Source of the DNA: Vicia villosa
Taxonomy: Eukaryota > Streptophyta > Magnoliopsida > Fabales > Fabaceae
DNA: 64,000 nt
Assembly: GCF_029867415.1 (NCBI RefSeq)
Contig: NC_081185.1
Location: 42,602,766 to 42,666,765 of the forward strand
Direction: 5' to 3'
The translations under genes and the position numbers were made by a program. The notes under the pieces were generated by a model. That model was not told where the DNA came from and did no database searches. It worked only from the letters and a program-made list of their open reading frames with translations. Shown here piece by piece: positions 46,323 to 57,157 of the stretch; the first letter of the stretch is position 1; every line of letters begins with the position of its first letter.

Positions 46323-46584
46323 AGTGAAAATGTTGAAAAATGCTCCTTTGATGGGTATTTTGACTTGGTACCTACAAAACACAAACATACAAGAGCACAA
46401 GGCAATATTTTTGGTATTTTGGTTAGTAAAACAATATACACAAACTAAAACATGGGTGCTCGATGATTCCTTTGCAGATGAATTGAGCACAACATTGCAA
46501 GCAGAGATCTAGGTTTAAATTTCTTGATTGATGATTGGTATGCAAATGATGTGTGATCTTAGGGTCAAAAATTGGGGTATGACA

Positions 46585-46600
46585 GATGCCCCTATTTAAG
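46585..46600 (-). other. Polypurine tract of element C
   Basis: Minus-strand TTAAATAGGGGCATC directly precedes the 3' LTR and matches that of A. Confidence 0.75.
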
Positions 46601-46741
46601 TTTCTTCGATTTGGAGATACGATGATTGGAAATCTTCGTTTTGACAAAAATCGAAGAGACTTAAATATATAAAGCACAATTTTTGAGCCTAAGATGCGAT
46701 GCAATGTCAATGAATGCATGTGATGATAATAAAGCATGACA

Positions 46742-46970
46742 ACACTGGGGAGTAACAGGTGATCCATTGGGGAAAACAAATGTCTTGCTATAACTCCGCT
46801 GGGGAAACAAATGTCTTAGAGACTCCACTGGGGAAAGCAAGACTTTGTTGGAGACAGAACTTTAGTGGGGAACAGAAACTTCTCTGGGGAAAACACTTCG
46901 CGTCAGAGAGGTTATAGCATCCTCTTTCACTGGGGATGAGAAAAGGGGATCATCCTCTTTCACTGGGGAT
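46742..46970 (-). repeat. PBS-complementary motifs in the C 3' UTR
   Basis: The plus strand has CACTGGGGAG (46743), GATCCATTGGGGAA (46761), AACTCCGCTGGGGAAA (46792), GACTCCACTGGGGAAA (46821) and TTCACTGGGGAT at 46926-46937 and 46959-46970. The last 12-mer is identical to part of the C primer site (GACTTCACTGGGGAT, element sense). The C sense RNA therefore carries exact complements of its own primer site. Confidence 0.75.
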
Positions 46971-46989
46971 GAGAAAGTATGCATCCTGA

Positions 46990-48365
46990 ATCAGAATGCT
47001 AATCACACCATCGTACCACTGACGATATGAAGAGATGTACCGCCGTACCACTGACGATAACACATACCAACGTTCCAATGGAGGCATTGAAGAGAAATAC
47101 ACTACCGTACCACTGATGTCATGAAAAGAGATATACCACCGTACCACTGATGATAACACATATCCACGTTCCACTGAAGGTGAACTACCAACGTCCCACT
47201 GGAGGTAGAAGGAGATGTATATCGACGTACCACTGACGATGAAGATAACAAAATACACCAACGTTCCACTGGAGGTGAACTACCAACGTCCCACTGGAGG
47301 TAGAAAGAGATATACATCGACGTACCACTGACGATGAAGATAACAAAATACACCAACGTTCCACTGGAGGTGAACTACCAACGTCCCACTGGAGGTAGAA
47401 AGAGATATACATCGACGTACCACTGACGATGAAGATAACAAAATACACCAACGTTCCACTGGAGGTGAACTACCAACGTCCCACTGGAGGTAGAAAGAGA
47501 TATACATCGACGTACCACTGACGATGAAGATAACAAAATACACCAACGTTCCACTGGAGGTGAACTACCAACGTCCCACTGGAGGTAGAAAGAGATATAC
47601 ATCGACGTACCACTGACGATGAAGATAACAAAATACACCAACGTTCCACTGGAGGTGAACTACCAACGTCCCACTGGAGGTAGAAAGAGATATACATCGA
47701 CGTACCACTGACGATGAAGATAACAGAATACACCAACGTTCCACTGGAGGTGAACTACCAACGTCCCACTGGAGGTAGAAAGAGATATACATCGACGTAC
47801 CACTGACGATGAAGATAACAAAATACACCAACGTTCCACTGGAGGTGAACTACCAACGTCCCACTGGAGGTAGAGAGAGATATACATCGACGTACCACTG
47901 ACGATGAAGATAACAAAATACACCAACGTTCCACTGGAGGTGAACTACCAACGTCCCACTGGAGGTAGAAAGAGATATACATCGACGTACCACTGACGAT
48001 GAAGATAACAAAATACACCAACGTTCCACTGGAGGTGAACTACCAACGTCCCACTGGAGGTAGAAAGAGATATACATCGACGTACCACTGACGATGAAGA
48101 TAACAAAATACACCAACGTTCCACTGGAGGTGAACTACCAACGTCCCACTGGAGGTAGAAGGAGATATACATCGACGTACCACTGACGATGAAGATAACA
48201 AAATACACCAACGTTCCACTGGAGGTGAACTACCAACGTCCCACTGGAGGTAGAAAGAGATATACATCGACGTACCACTGACGATGAAGATAACAAAATA
48301 CACCAACGTTCCACTGGAGGTGAACTACCAACGTCCCACTGGAGGTAGAAAGAGATATATACCAC
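46990..48365. repeat. 95-bp tandem array in the C 3' UTR
   Basis: Twelve nearly identical 95-bp units can be registered by the junction AAAATACACC, spaced exactly 95 bp from about 47250 to 48300. Degenerate copies continue to 46990 on the left. Each unit is a trimer of related 28-35-bp pieces carrying CGTTCCACTGGAGG, CGTCCCACTGGAGG and CGTACCACTGACGA. The 3' UTR of Ogre elements is known to be hypervariable and a source of satellites. The open frames through it are a by-product of the period. Confidence 0.95.
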
Positions 48366-48985
48366 CGTACCACTGATGATATAAAAGGAGATGGTGTTCA
48401 AAGATGACATAATCAAGCATGTCCCAAACTGAACATCATAGCAGAAACTGCTATCAATCTTTTGATGGCTAGGGAATATTGAAGTTGAGAGAACGCAGTA
48501 ACTGAGTTCTAAACCATACTCGAACCAGGCCAAAGGTATATTGAGTGTAATACGTTCTTCTGCATATGAATACATCAACATATCCATTCCTTGTAATGCA
48601 CTTATGAATCAAAGTAAAAATTCTTTTATAATTTTCAAAAGGATTTTGTTGAAATCAATTTTCTCTTTGTTTCAAAAAAATTACTATCAACAATAAATGA
48701 CATTTTTGAGAGATATGGAAGAAATAAGATTGCCAAATGAAAAGGTAAAGGCTCAAACTTTCTTAATAGAATGGTAGCCTGCAAAAGGCAAGACCCCATG
48801 GATTAATACAAAGTTTGGAAAGTGGTAATTTTATGGAAAAGGTACATTGAAATGTAATGACCCCATCCTCTCTCTCAACTGGGAATTCCTGAGCAAAGGC
48901 TTCCGTTGAAAAGTGTTGGACTTCTTCATGATAAACAGATGACTGCTGATGATCAAGTCTTGTCTGATGTAGTTACTTGCCATAA
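48366..48985. other. Element C 3' UTR without recognisable feature
   Basis: These are about 620 non-coding bases between the tandem array and the post-pol hairpins. Nothing beyond AT-rich sequence was recognised. Confidence 0.5.
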
Positions 48986-49149
48986 ATCCCTAACTTTTGC
49001 CTAGACCGCCCTTTCGGGTTTTCAGTCCACCGGGTATTTTATTCTGTTTATGTCTCTAATTTTTGCCTGGACCGCCCTTTCGGGTTTTCAATCCACCGAG
49101 ACGCTCTTTTTTGCCTAAGCCGCCCTTTCGGGTTTTCAACTTAGCGAGC
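48986..49149 (-). other. Three consecutive covarying hairpins after pol (C)
   Basis: On the minus strand, copies lie at 49149-49103, 49102-49052 and 49037-48986, starting about 15 bases after the pol stop. Outer stems are GCTC/GAGC, GTCTC/GAGAC and AT(A)CCC/GGGAT. Middle stems are CTAAG/CTTAG, TGGATT/GGTCCA and TGGACT/GGTCTA. All have GAAAA, then CCC-GAAA-GGG. Compared with A, the third hairpin changed both sides of the middle stem (TAGATT/AATCTA there) and of the outer stem. Confidence 0.8.
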
Positions 49150-49163
49150 TGTTCTTTTATTAT

Positions 49164-52100
49164 TTAGGCGAAGTATTTCTTGACTACATCAGCATTCACG
49201 GGACGTGGGAGCTCCTCTCCATCCATAGTTGCAAGAATTAATGCACCGCCAGAGAAGGCTTTCTTAACAACATATGGTCCTTCAAAATTAGGAGTCCACT
49301 TGCCCCTTGAATCAGAGGTGAAAGACAAGATCCTTTTGAGCACGAGGTCGCCTTCTCTGAATACACGAGGTCGAACCTTCTTATCAAATGCTTTCTTCAT
49401 TCTTTTCTGATATAACTGACCATGGCATAAAGCCGTCATTCTCTTTTCTTCTATCAAATTCAATTGATCAAACCTGCTCTGACACCATTCAGCCTCAGAT
49501 AACTTGGTTTCCATTAAAATTCTCAACGATGGAATCTCAACCTCGACGGGGAGCACTGCTTCCATACCATAAACCAAAGAAAAGGGAGTTGCCCCTGTTG
49601 AAGTACGAACAGATGTACGGTACCCATGCAAAGCAAATGGGAGCATCTCATGCCAGTCCTTGTACGTGACAACCATCTTTTGCACTATTTTCTTAATGTT
49701 CTTATTTGCTGCTTCAACAGCTCCATTCATCTTTGGCCTATAAGGCGAAGAGTTGTGATGTTCAATCTTGAAGCTTTCACACAATTCTCTCATCATGCTA
49801 TTGTTCAGATTCGAGCCATTATCAGTAATGATCTTGCTCGGTACACCATATCTGCAGATGATGTTGTTCTTGATAAATCTGACCACAACTTGCTTTGTTA
49901 CATTAGCATATGAAGCAGCTTCTACCCACTTGGTGAAGTAATCGATTGCTACCAGGATGAATCGATGTCCATTCGAAGCCTTGGGTTCAATCATGCCAAT
50001 CATATCAATACCCCACATAGAGAAAGGCCATGGAGAGGAAATAACATTGAGAAGTGTCGGAGGCACATGAATCTTGTCAGCATACACTTGACATTTGTGA
50101 CACTTCTTTACAAATTTGTAGCAATCAGATTCCATTGTCAACCAATAGTAACCTGCTCTAAGCATCTTTTTAGCCATCAAATGTCCATTGGCATGGGTAC
50201 CAAAAGAACCTTCATGAATTTCATGCATCAACATGTCTGCTTCGTGTCTATCCACGCATCTGAGCAAAACCATGTCATAATTTCTTTTATACAACACATC
50301 AGCATTGATGAAGAAACTGCCAGCCAATCTCCTCAAAGTTTTCTTGTCTTTATTTGATGCCCCAAGTGGGTACTCTTGAGTCTGAAGGAAGTGCTTAATA
50401 TCGAAATACCAAGGCTTTTCATCTGTTGCTTCCTCAACTACAAATACATGAGCAGGTCTATCAAGACGCCTGATTGTAATCTGAGGTTCCTCATTATGGA
50501 AATTCACTTTGTACATGGAAGACAATGTGGCTAATGCATCAGCCATCTGATTCTCATCTCGAGGGATGTGGTGGAATTCAACTTTGTTGAAGAATGTCAA
50601 TAGCCTTCTGGCGTAATCTTTGTAAGGAATTAAACCAGGATGACGAGTTTCCCATTCTCCTTTAATCTGATTAATCACAAGCGCAGAGTCTCCATAAACA
50701 TCAAGAATCTTAATTCTCAGATTAATGGCCTCTTCAAGTCCCATGATGCAAGCTTCATACTCAGCAATATTGTTTGTACAGTCAAAACATATCCTTGCAG
50801 TAAAAGGAACATGTGATCCATGTGGAGTGATGATAATGGCGCCAATTCCATGGCCATGAATATTAGAAGCTCCATCAAAAATCAAACCCCATTTGGATTC
50901 AGGATCCGGCCCTTCTTCTGGCAATGGTTCATCCCAATCTTGAGATCTCAAATACATTATATCTTCATCTGGGAAGTCCATCTTGATAGACTGATGCTCA
51001 TCAATTGGTTGGTGAGCGAGGTACTCTGCCAACACACTTCCTTTCACAGCTTTCTGAGCTCGATATTCAATATCATATTCTGATAGCAACATTTGCCAGC
51101 GAGCAATCCTTCCAGTTAATGCAGGTTTCTCAAATACATACTTAATTGGATCCATTTTGGAGATCAATAGGGTGGTGTGGTTCAACATATACTGTCTTAG
51201 TCGGCGAGCAGCCCATACCAAAGCACAGCAAGTTTTCTCAAGCAGCGAGTATCTTGTTTCGCACTCGGTAAACTTTTTGCTAAGGTAGTATATTGCATAC
51301 TCTTTTCGACCAGACTCGTCATGCTGACCCAACACACATCCCATTGAGTTTTCAAGCACTGTGAGGTACATAATTAGAGGTCTTCCCTCAACTGGAGGGA
51401 GCAAAATGGGAGGTTCAAGCAGATATTCTTTGATGTTGTCAAAAGCTTTCTGACAATCTTCATTCCACACACATCCCTGATTTTTCTTTAAAAGCTTGAA
51501 GATCGGCTCACAGGTAGCAGTCATATTGGAAATGAACCTGGAGATATAATTCAGACGTCCGAGGAAACCTCTCACTTGTTTTTCAGTCTTTGGTGCTGGC
51601 ATTTCCTGAATTGCTTTGACTTTATCAGGATCTACTTCAATTCCTCTCTGACTGACAACAAAACCCAATAACTTTCCAGAACGGACACCAAAAGTGCATT
51701 TGTTTGGATTTAAGCGGAGACGATACTTTCTCAAACGCTGAAACAACTTTAAAAGATCCTCCATGTGCCCCTTCTCTGATTGGGACTTGGCAATCATGTC
51801 ATCCACATAAACCTCAATTTCTTTGTGCATCATATCATGAAAAAGAGTAGTCATGGCCCTCTGATATGTCGCACCAGCATTCTTCAACCCAAAAGGCATC
51901 ACTTTGTAACAGAATGTCCCCCATGGCGTGATAAAAGTTGTTTTTTCCATGTCTTCAGGTGCCATCTTAATCTGGTTATATCCTGAAAAACCATCCATAA
52001 AGGAGAAAACTTCAAACTTTGCAGTGCTATCTACCAACATATCAATGTGAGGTAGAGGAAAATCATCTTTCGGACTGGCTTTATTCAAATCTCTGTAATC

Positions 52101-52626
52101 CACACACATGCGAACTTTTCCGTCTTTCTTCGGAACAGGCACAATATTGGCAATCCATTGAGGATATACAGAAGTGACAAGGAAACCTGCATCTATCTGT
52201 TTCAAGACCTCTTTCTTAATCTTTTCTGCCATATCAGGATGACTCCTTCTTAACTTTTGCTTGACAGGAGGACATTCTGGTTTCAACGGCAAACGATGCT
52301 CCACAATATCGGTGTCCAACCCAGGCATATCTTGGTAGGACCACGCAAAAATGTCAACATACTCTCTAAGAAGCTCTACCATCCTCTTCTTAACATCTTG
52401 ACCAAGCAGCGCCCCAATCTTGACTTCCTTTTTATCCTTTTCAGAACCCAAGTTGATGACTTCCAATGGCTCTTTATACGGCTGAATGGTGTCTTCCTCG
52501 TGCTCAAGCAGTCGGGAAATCTCATCAGGAATACATTCATCACTCTCTTCTTCCGCCTCATACACAGGACACTCGAAGTTAGGAGAGGGCGCAGGGTCAT
52601 TACTTTCAACGGTTTTATTGATTAAT
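49164..52626 (-). CDS. Pol polyprotein of element C (RT-RNase H-aRNH-integrase)
   Basis: This intact frame of about 1150 codons is entered by splicing at 52626; the unspliced frame extends to 52634 with no ATG. RT: VPVPKKDGKVRMCVDYRDLN near residue 165 and YVDD near 276. A canonical gypsy RNase H follows (ETRYSLLEKTCCAL..). A second, archaeal-type RNase H has LIFDGAS (about 585), EYEA, YGDSALV and MADALA. Integrase has HEIHEGSFGTH..CHKC and D-D-E in WGIDMI, TDNGS and NGAVEAAN (about 875-975). No chromodomain is seen. The end is VNADVVKKYFA. RT and RNase H copy the RNA in particles; integrase inserts the DNA. Two RNase H domains are a Tat-lineage mark. Confidence 0.95.
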
Positions 52627-52891
52627 CTGCACAAATGATTATTATTTCAGGAAAAGGAAAGATATATGCAACATGTAATCGTGCAGATTATGGAAAATGA
52701 AAACATTTTTTAAGGTTTTTTGTGTTACCACTTTCCAGAAAAAGCAAAAAGATAAAAAGCATGTATATGCAGAAACAAAATGACTTTTATTGATGATTTT
52801 AATGTTTAAAACAAACAGAAAACAGCCCCAACAACTTCACTTTCATCTTGGGCAGAATGAAAGGATTTTGAAAAACATAAAAGCAAATTAC
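52627..52891 (-). other. Proposed intron between gag and RT in element C
   Basis: On the minus strand the donor GTAATT begins at 52891 within the last sense codon of gag, and the acceptor TTGTGCAG ends at 52627. Removing these 265 bases joins ..VS-K-LINKT.. in frame and bypasses the TAA. Position, donor context (TCAAA^GTAAT) and acceptor (TGTGCAG^A) match A, while most of the interior differs. This is the expected pattern for a real intron. Confidence 0.75.
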
Positions 52892-54564
52892 TTTGAGACA
52901 TGAGTACACTCAGGAATGTCAATGATGATCCAGTTCTTAATCATCTTTCCATGGGTCACAAAGTTTGGCACTTCTGGCTCTGGTTCATCTTCAACAATAG
53001 CGTTCACTTCTGGAGGAGTCTTCCCAAGACATCCATACACCATGTTCACGGCAGACGCTTCATGAGTTGGCAATGGATTGTTCTTCACATTTGGACCAAT
53101 ATCACGGAAAGAAAGCATTCCAGAACGGACCAATCTCTGAACTTCATTCTTCAGGGGCCAACAGTTTTCCAAATCATGCCCAGGAGCATTCTGATGAAAA
53201 GCACAAGTGGCATCAGCCTTGTACCACCAAGGGAGTTTCTCTGGAACAGGAGGTGGTGACCTTGGTTGAACCAGCTTCTTATGAATCAGAGCAGGATACA
53301 GTTCAGTGTATGTCATAGGAATAGGATCAACATTAACTCGAGGATACGGATTCCGCCTTGCTGGTTGTTGATTAACAGGAGCTACAGGCACTGAATTCAC
53401 AACAGGAGTTACTGACGCCACTTGTTGAGATTGATTCCTGACTCGACTATTCCTCCCATGAGAAACAGCATTGGCATCTGACTCTTTCTTCTTTTGGAAT
53501 GAAGAACCGTACTTCTTCGCACCACCAGATGAATTGTCATTTCGAACCAAACGACCTTCTCGCACAGCTTCTTCTAATCTGACACCCATACCCACCATTT
53601 CGGTGAAGTCTACAGGAGCACTAGCAATCATCTTCTCATAATAAAACGGACCAAGAGTCTTCAGAAAAATCTTAGTCATCTCTTTTTCTTCCATCGGAGG
53701 AATCACTTGGGCGGCAACCTCACGCCATCTCTGAGCATATTCCTTGAAGGATTCCTTCTCTTTCTGCATCATAGCTCGCAATTGATCCCTATCAGGAGCC
53801 ATGTCCACATTATATTTGTATTGCTTCACAAACGCTTCAGCCAAGTCATTGAAAGTGCGAATATGGGTGCTATCAAGGCCCATATACCACTTAGAAGCAG
53901 CTCCAATCAAACTGTCTTGGAAATAATGGATCAACAGACGTTGATCATCAGTATGAGTGGACATCTTCCTTATATACATCACCAGGTGCGCCTGAGGACA
54001 GGAGTTTCCTTTGTACTTCTCAAATTCAGGAAGCTTGAACTTAGCAGGTACTTTCACATTAGGAACAAGGCAAAGATCATGCACATTCTTTCCAAACAGT
54101 TCTTTCCCACGCAAGGCTTTCATCTCTTTTTGCAGTTCTTCAAACTGATCTTGGAAACCATCCATTCTATCATGAATTTCACTTGGAGCAGCATCATAAA
54201 TGGGCTCTGGGACAAAAGGACCAGTATGAACAATAGGAGAGGTGTTGACCATAACAGGAGTCAACGGGCGAGTCATCTCAGGAACAGACAAATAACCTTC
54301 AGGCATGCCCCAGGGATATCCATTAGGCATTCGTTGCTGAGTAGCACCAACAGGAATAGCAGGAATGGTTGTAGCAGCAATTTCAGAAATCACAGTGGTC
54401 TGACCCTGAGCTTGGGCATTGGGAGGAGGAACCTGATTCTGATTCTGAGTTTGATTCTGAGCAGCCATCAATGTCTCAACCAGAGCAGTGAGACGATCCA
54501 CACCAGATCTCAAAGTAACAACCTCTTCACGTAGCTCACGATTCTCTTGTTCAAGACCTTCCAT
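52888..54564 (-). CDS. Gag polyprotein of element C, without protease
   Basis: This is a frame of about 558 residues from the ATG at 54564 (MEGLEQENRELREE, a coiled-coil start as in A). The same frame is open up to 54693. The capsid-type gag domain spans about 165-345 (PEFEKYKGNSCPQAHL .. FVKQYKYNVDMAPDRDQL). The CHHC cluster CAFHQNAPGHDLENC is near 453. After VNMVYGC (about 535) it passes directly to NAIVEDEPEPE and ends at the intron donor. A has about 680 residues between those points, including the DTG protease. No DTG occurs elsewhere in C. The deletion is in frame. The product could form particles but not cleave itself. Confidence 0.9.
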   Translation of the reverse strand: MEGLEQENRELREEVVTLRSGVDRLTALVETLMAAQNQTQNQNQVPPPNAQAQGQTTVISEIAATTIPAIPVGATQQRMPNGYPWGMPEGYLSVPEMTRPLTPVMVNTSPIVHTGPFVPEPIYDAAPSEIHDRMDGFQDQFEELQKEMKALRGKELFGKNVHDLCLVPNVKVPAKFKLPEFEKYKGNSCPQAHLVMYIRKMSTHTDDQRLLIHYFQDSLIGAASKWYMGLDSTHIRTFNDLAEAFVKQYKYNVDMAPDRDQLRAMMQKEKESFKEYAQRWREVAAQVIPPMEEKEMTKIFLKTLGPFYYEKMIASAPVDFTEMVGMGVRLEEAVREGRLVRNDNSSGGAKKYGSSFQKKKESDANAVSHGRNSRVRNQSQQVASVTPVVNSVPVAPVNQQPARRNPYPRVNVDPIPMTYTELYPALIHKKLVQPRSPPPVPEKLPWWYKADATCAFHQNAPGHDLENCWPLKNEVQRLVRSGMLSFRDIGPNVKNNPLPTHEASAVNMVYGCLGKTPPEVNAIVEDEPEPEVPNFVTHGKMIKNWIIIDIPECTHVSK

Positions 54565-54850
54565 CTTCTTCTTGCAGTTAGCTCGAGTATTATACCGGTG
54601 AGACAGCTTGATTCTGTATGAAGAACACTGAATAAGACCTCGGGAATACTTTCGGAAGCAGGACCAAAATGCAGAATGATGCATGAAATGCAATGCAAAT
54701 GATCTTTATTTTGGTTTTCCAGGAACTTTTAAGACATTAATTGTAAACATTAGTAAAAAACATCATAAAACATAACAATATTCTTTCATTAATCATGGAA
54801 AAGCATACAAAAGGATTCAGAGATCCAAAATTACAAAACAAAGGAAAAAG

Positions 54851-56359
54851 CTAAAAACTAGAAGGGAACACTTCTGACGAAGATCCAACTCCTCTCTGCA
54901 GCTTCCTACGGAGCTTCTCCAATTCATCTTCATAAAAGGCTTTCAAATGAGCATTCTCGACCAGCAGCTTATCAGCAACTTCTTTCCATGCAACTGAATC
55001 TTCTTGTGGTCTCTTTCGCTTTTCACCATGTTGTTGAAGCAACTCTTCTTGATGACGAATCTGATCTTCCTTTTCCATCAACCAACCATCTTGGATATCA
55101 AGCATTTCATCTTTTTCTTTCAAGTGTATCTTCAACTCTTTGTTCTCAAACTCCAAAGCATCTCTTTCCGCTCTCAACTTAGCCACGAGCTCTAGATGTT
55201 CTTCACTACTTTCAACAGGAGTAGTGAGAGACAATGGTGGAGCAATGGGTAGAGAAGGCTCTTCGAGTAAATAAGGCATCTGAAAAGTATGAGCTCTAGC
55301 TTGAACCCAATCAGTGTAGTCTTTGAGAGCAACACATTGTTTCGTTCCCAAATGTCTCTTCCTATCAACATGGTGCCAAGCACGCACAAACCGATTTCTC
55401 ATATCCGAATTTCCATCTTGATTAAGATAGAAGATTCCTGACACAAGGATGCTAGCAGGTCGCTCCTTCATGGGGTAACAAAATTGACGTCTTGCAAGAA
55501 TGGGGTTGTAGGTAATTCCTCCTTGTATACCAAGAAGAGGTACATTAGGGAATTCTCCACAACTATCAATAATCTCACCAATGTCATAAGCAGGATTGTA
55601 CCAATGGATATTCCCATTAGTAAGAGGCATGATTTTCTGAGACCATGAGAGACCATCAGGATTGTTCAGGAAACTCTTAGCTTGAGGTAAGTGAGAAATA
55701 AACCACTTATAGAGCAAAGGAGTGCAACAATTGATAAGTCCACCTTTCTTATCATTCCTATGGTGAATGGAATGATAAGTATCCCCAAGCAAAGTAGGCA
55801 CAGGATTCCCAATCATGAAAATCCGAATAGCATTAACATCGACAAAATGGTCAATGTTGGGAAAGAGTATCAAACCATAGATGAGCAAGGCCAGAAATGT
55901 CTCAAAAGCAATCATACTTCCTTTACTAGCCAACATAGAAGCCTTTCCAATCAAGAACTTAGAAGTCAACCCCCAAATTCCTCCTTTTTTGGTCATGTTT
56001 GCTTTTACATCTGATATTTTTAAATGAAGGAGTTCTGCTATCTCATCAACCTGAGGCTCTTTCTCCAAACCACTAAACGGTATGTCATCCGTAACCGGTA
56101 AACCAATCCAATAAGAATACTCCTCCAAAGTGGGCATAAGCTGATAATCAGGAAAGGTGAAACAATGATAAACCGGGTCATAAAACTGCACAAGAGTCTC
56201 AAGAATCCCTTTTTCCACTTTAGTCTTCAAAATAGAAATCAATTTCCCATAACGACTTTTGAAGTTGTCAAGATTAGGAACCAAAGTTGCTAGCTCTTTC
56301 AATTCCTTTGCACTTGAATTTCTGAAAGTGTACTTCTTGATGCTTCTCTTTTGATCCAT
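54851..56359 (-). CDS. Ogre ORF1 protein of element C (DUF7745/PMD-like)
   Basis: This is about 502 residues from the ATG at 56359 (MDQKRSIKKY); the frame is open for 33 more codons upstream, but similarity to A begins after the chosen ATG. It shares LVQFYDPVYHCFTFPDYQL, FETFLALLIYGLILFPN, NPVPTLLGD and GGITYNPILARRQF with A ORF1. The C-terminal 120 residues are charged and coiled-coil-like (LVAKLRAERDALEFENKELK). The protein is intact. The role is unknown; it is carried by Ogre elements upstream of gag. Confidence 0.85.
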   Translation of the reverse strand: MDQKRSIKKYTFRNSSAKELKELATLVPNLDNFKSRYGKLISILKTKVEKGILETLVQFYDPVYHCFTFPDYQLMPTLEEYSYWIGLPVTDDIPFSGLEKEPQVDEIAELLHLKISDVKANMTKKGGIWGLTSKFLIGKASMLASKGSMIAFETFLALLIYGLILFPNIDHFVDVNAIRIFMIGNPVPTLLGDTYHSIHHRNDKKGGLINCCTPLLYKWFISHLPQAKSFLNNPDGLSWSQKIMPLTNGNIHWYNPAYDIGEIIDSCGEFPNVPLLGIQGGITYNPILARRQFCYPMKERPASILVSGIFYLNQDGNSDMRNRFVRAWHHVDRKRHLGTKQCVALKDYTDWVQARAHTFQMPYLLEEPSLPIAPPLSLTTPVESSEEHLELVAKLRAERDALEFENKELKIHLKEKDEMLDIQDGWLMEKEDQIRHQEELLQQHGEKRKRPQEDSVAWKEVADKLLVENAHLKAFYEDELEKLRRKLQRGVGSSSEVFPSSF

Positions 56360-57132
56360 GGTACCTGTTATGTTTACAAAAAATGTCTCTAAGTTCCTTG
56401 AAAACCATTTGTGAATGTTATTTTTTATGAATGCATGAATGCATGGTTTATGCACCAATCACAATCAAGAGCACACAAGATCACATCAAATCACACAAAA
56501 TCATACAGTCCAGGTTCAAAGGTTCGACGTCACGAGCATGGAGCCATGGGTCTACCCATCCCACAAGGAGTGATCTAGGGAAGTTTGTACCTGCCAATCG
56601 GGTTCTACAAAGGTTCCCAGAGTTTTCAATCTTCTATCGGATATTACCGGCACGCACAATTGCTCATGGGCGCCAATAATATGCCTAAAAAGACCTCGTC
56701 TGAGCGTAGTATCGCATGACAACAAGCTCAAATTGGTACTTGATCTTGTTTCTGCACTACATCCTAAAAAGGCTTAGATTGGTTAAAAAGGGTTCTAGGC
56801 CATTCAGCTTCTACGGACACTCACTATTGAAAGTAATAGCGTTATCACGATGGTTCGTAACAACCTCTACTACCTTCCATGAGGCCTCCACTGATTGGGG
56901 TTCCACCATATGACGCTCATGGTAAGGATTGCTCCTGACATGCGACTATTGGTCTTACCACCTCCTATCTCAAGTTACTCACCAAAGTCCGGTTTAGAAC
57001 TTTATCTCATCACAGAGGAACCATCGAGCACCAAAAAGAAAAAAAAGAAAATAAACAAACAAAGCGCACAACAATATATACAGATAAAAACACACAGATA
57101 AACAAAAATAGGCTTAACACACTTAAAACTGG
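56360..57132 (-). other. Element C leader
   Basis: This is the untranslated leader between primer site and ORF1. GGTTCGACGTCACGAGCATG (56521-56540) is shared, inverted, with the A leader at about 10430-10455 and, in part, with the E leader near 4680. No gene is seen. Confidence 0.6.
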
Positions 57133-57151
57133 ATCCCCAGTGAAGTCGCCA
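57133..57151 (-). other. Primer binding site of element C
   Basis: The minus strand reads TGGCGACTTCACTGGGGAT, six bases from the LTR. It is the same type as in A, B and E. Confidence 0.85.
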
Positions 57152-57157
57152 TTTTTC

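Larger units (their letters stand above)
43291..46584 (-). repeat. 3' LTR of element C
   Basis: This 3294-bp LTR begins, on the minus strand, TGTCATACCCCAATTTTTGACC and ends CCCCGCTACA. It matches 57158-60451 (offset 13,867). It carries two clusters of TGCAAATCGATTTGCA-type palindromes and a TATA box at 45890-45900. Confidence 0.95.

Noticed and set aside
45210..46441. Repeated peptides such as CKSIY and VQIDLH in open frames of the C LTR
   Set aside because: They are translations of the TGCAAATCGATTTGCA palindromes on both strands, not protein repeats.
47102..48587. A series of overlapping 88-residue open frames repeating VYFVIFIVSGTSMYISFYLQWDVG
   Set aside because: They follow from the 95-bp tandem period, which happens to lack stops in one frame. 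They show no start context, homology or conservation beyond the DNA repeat.
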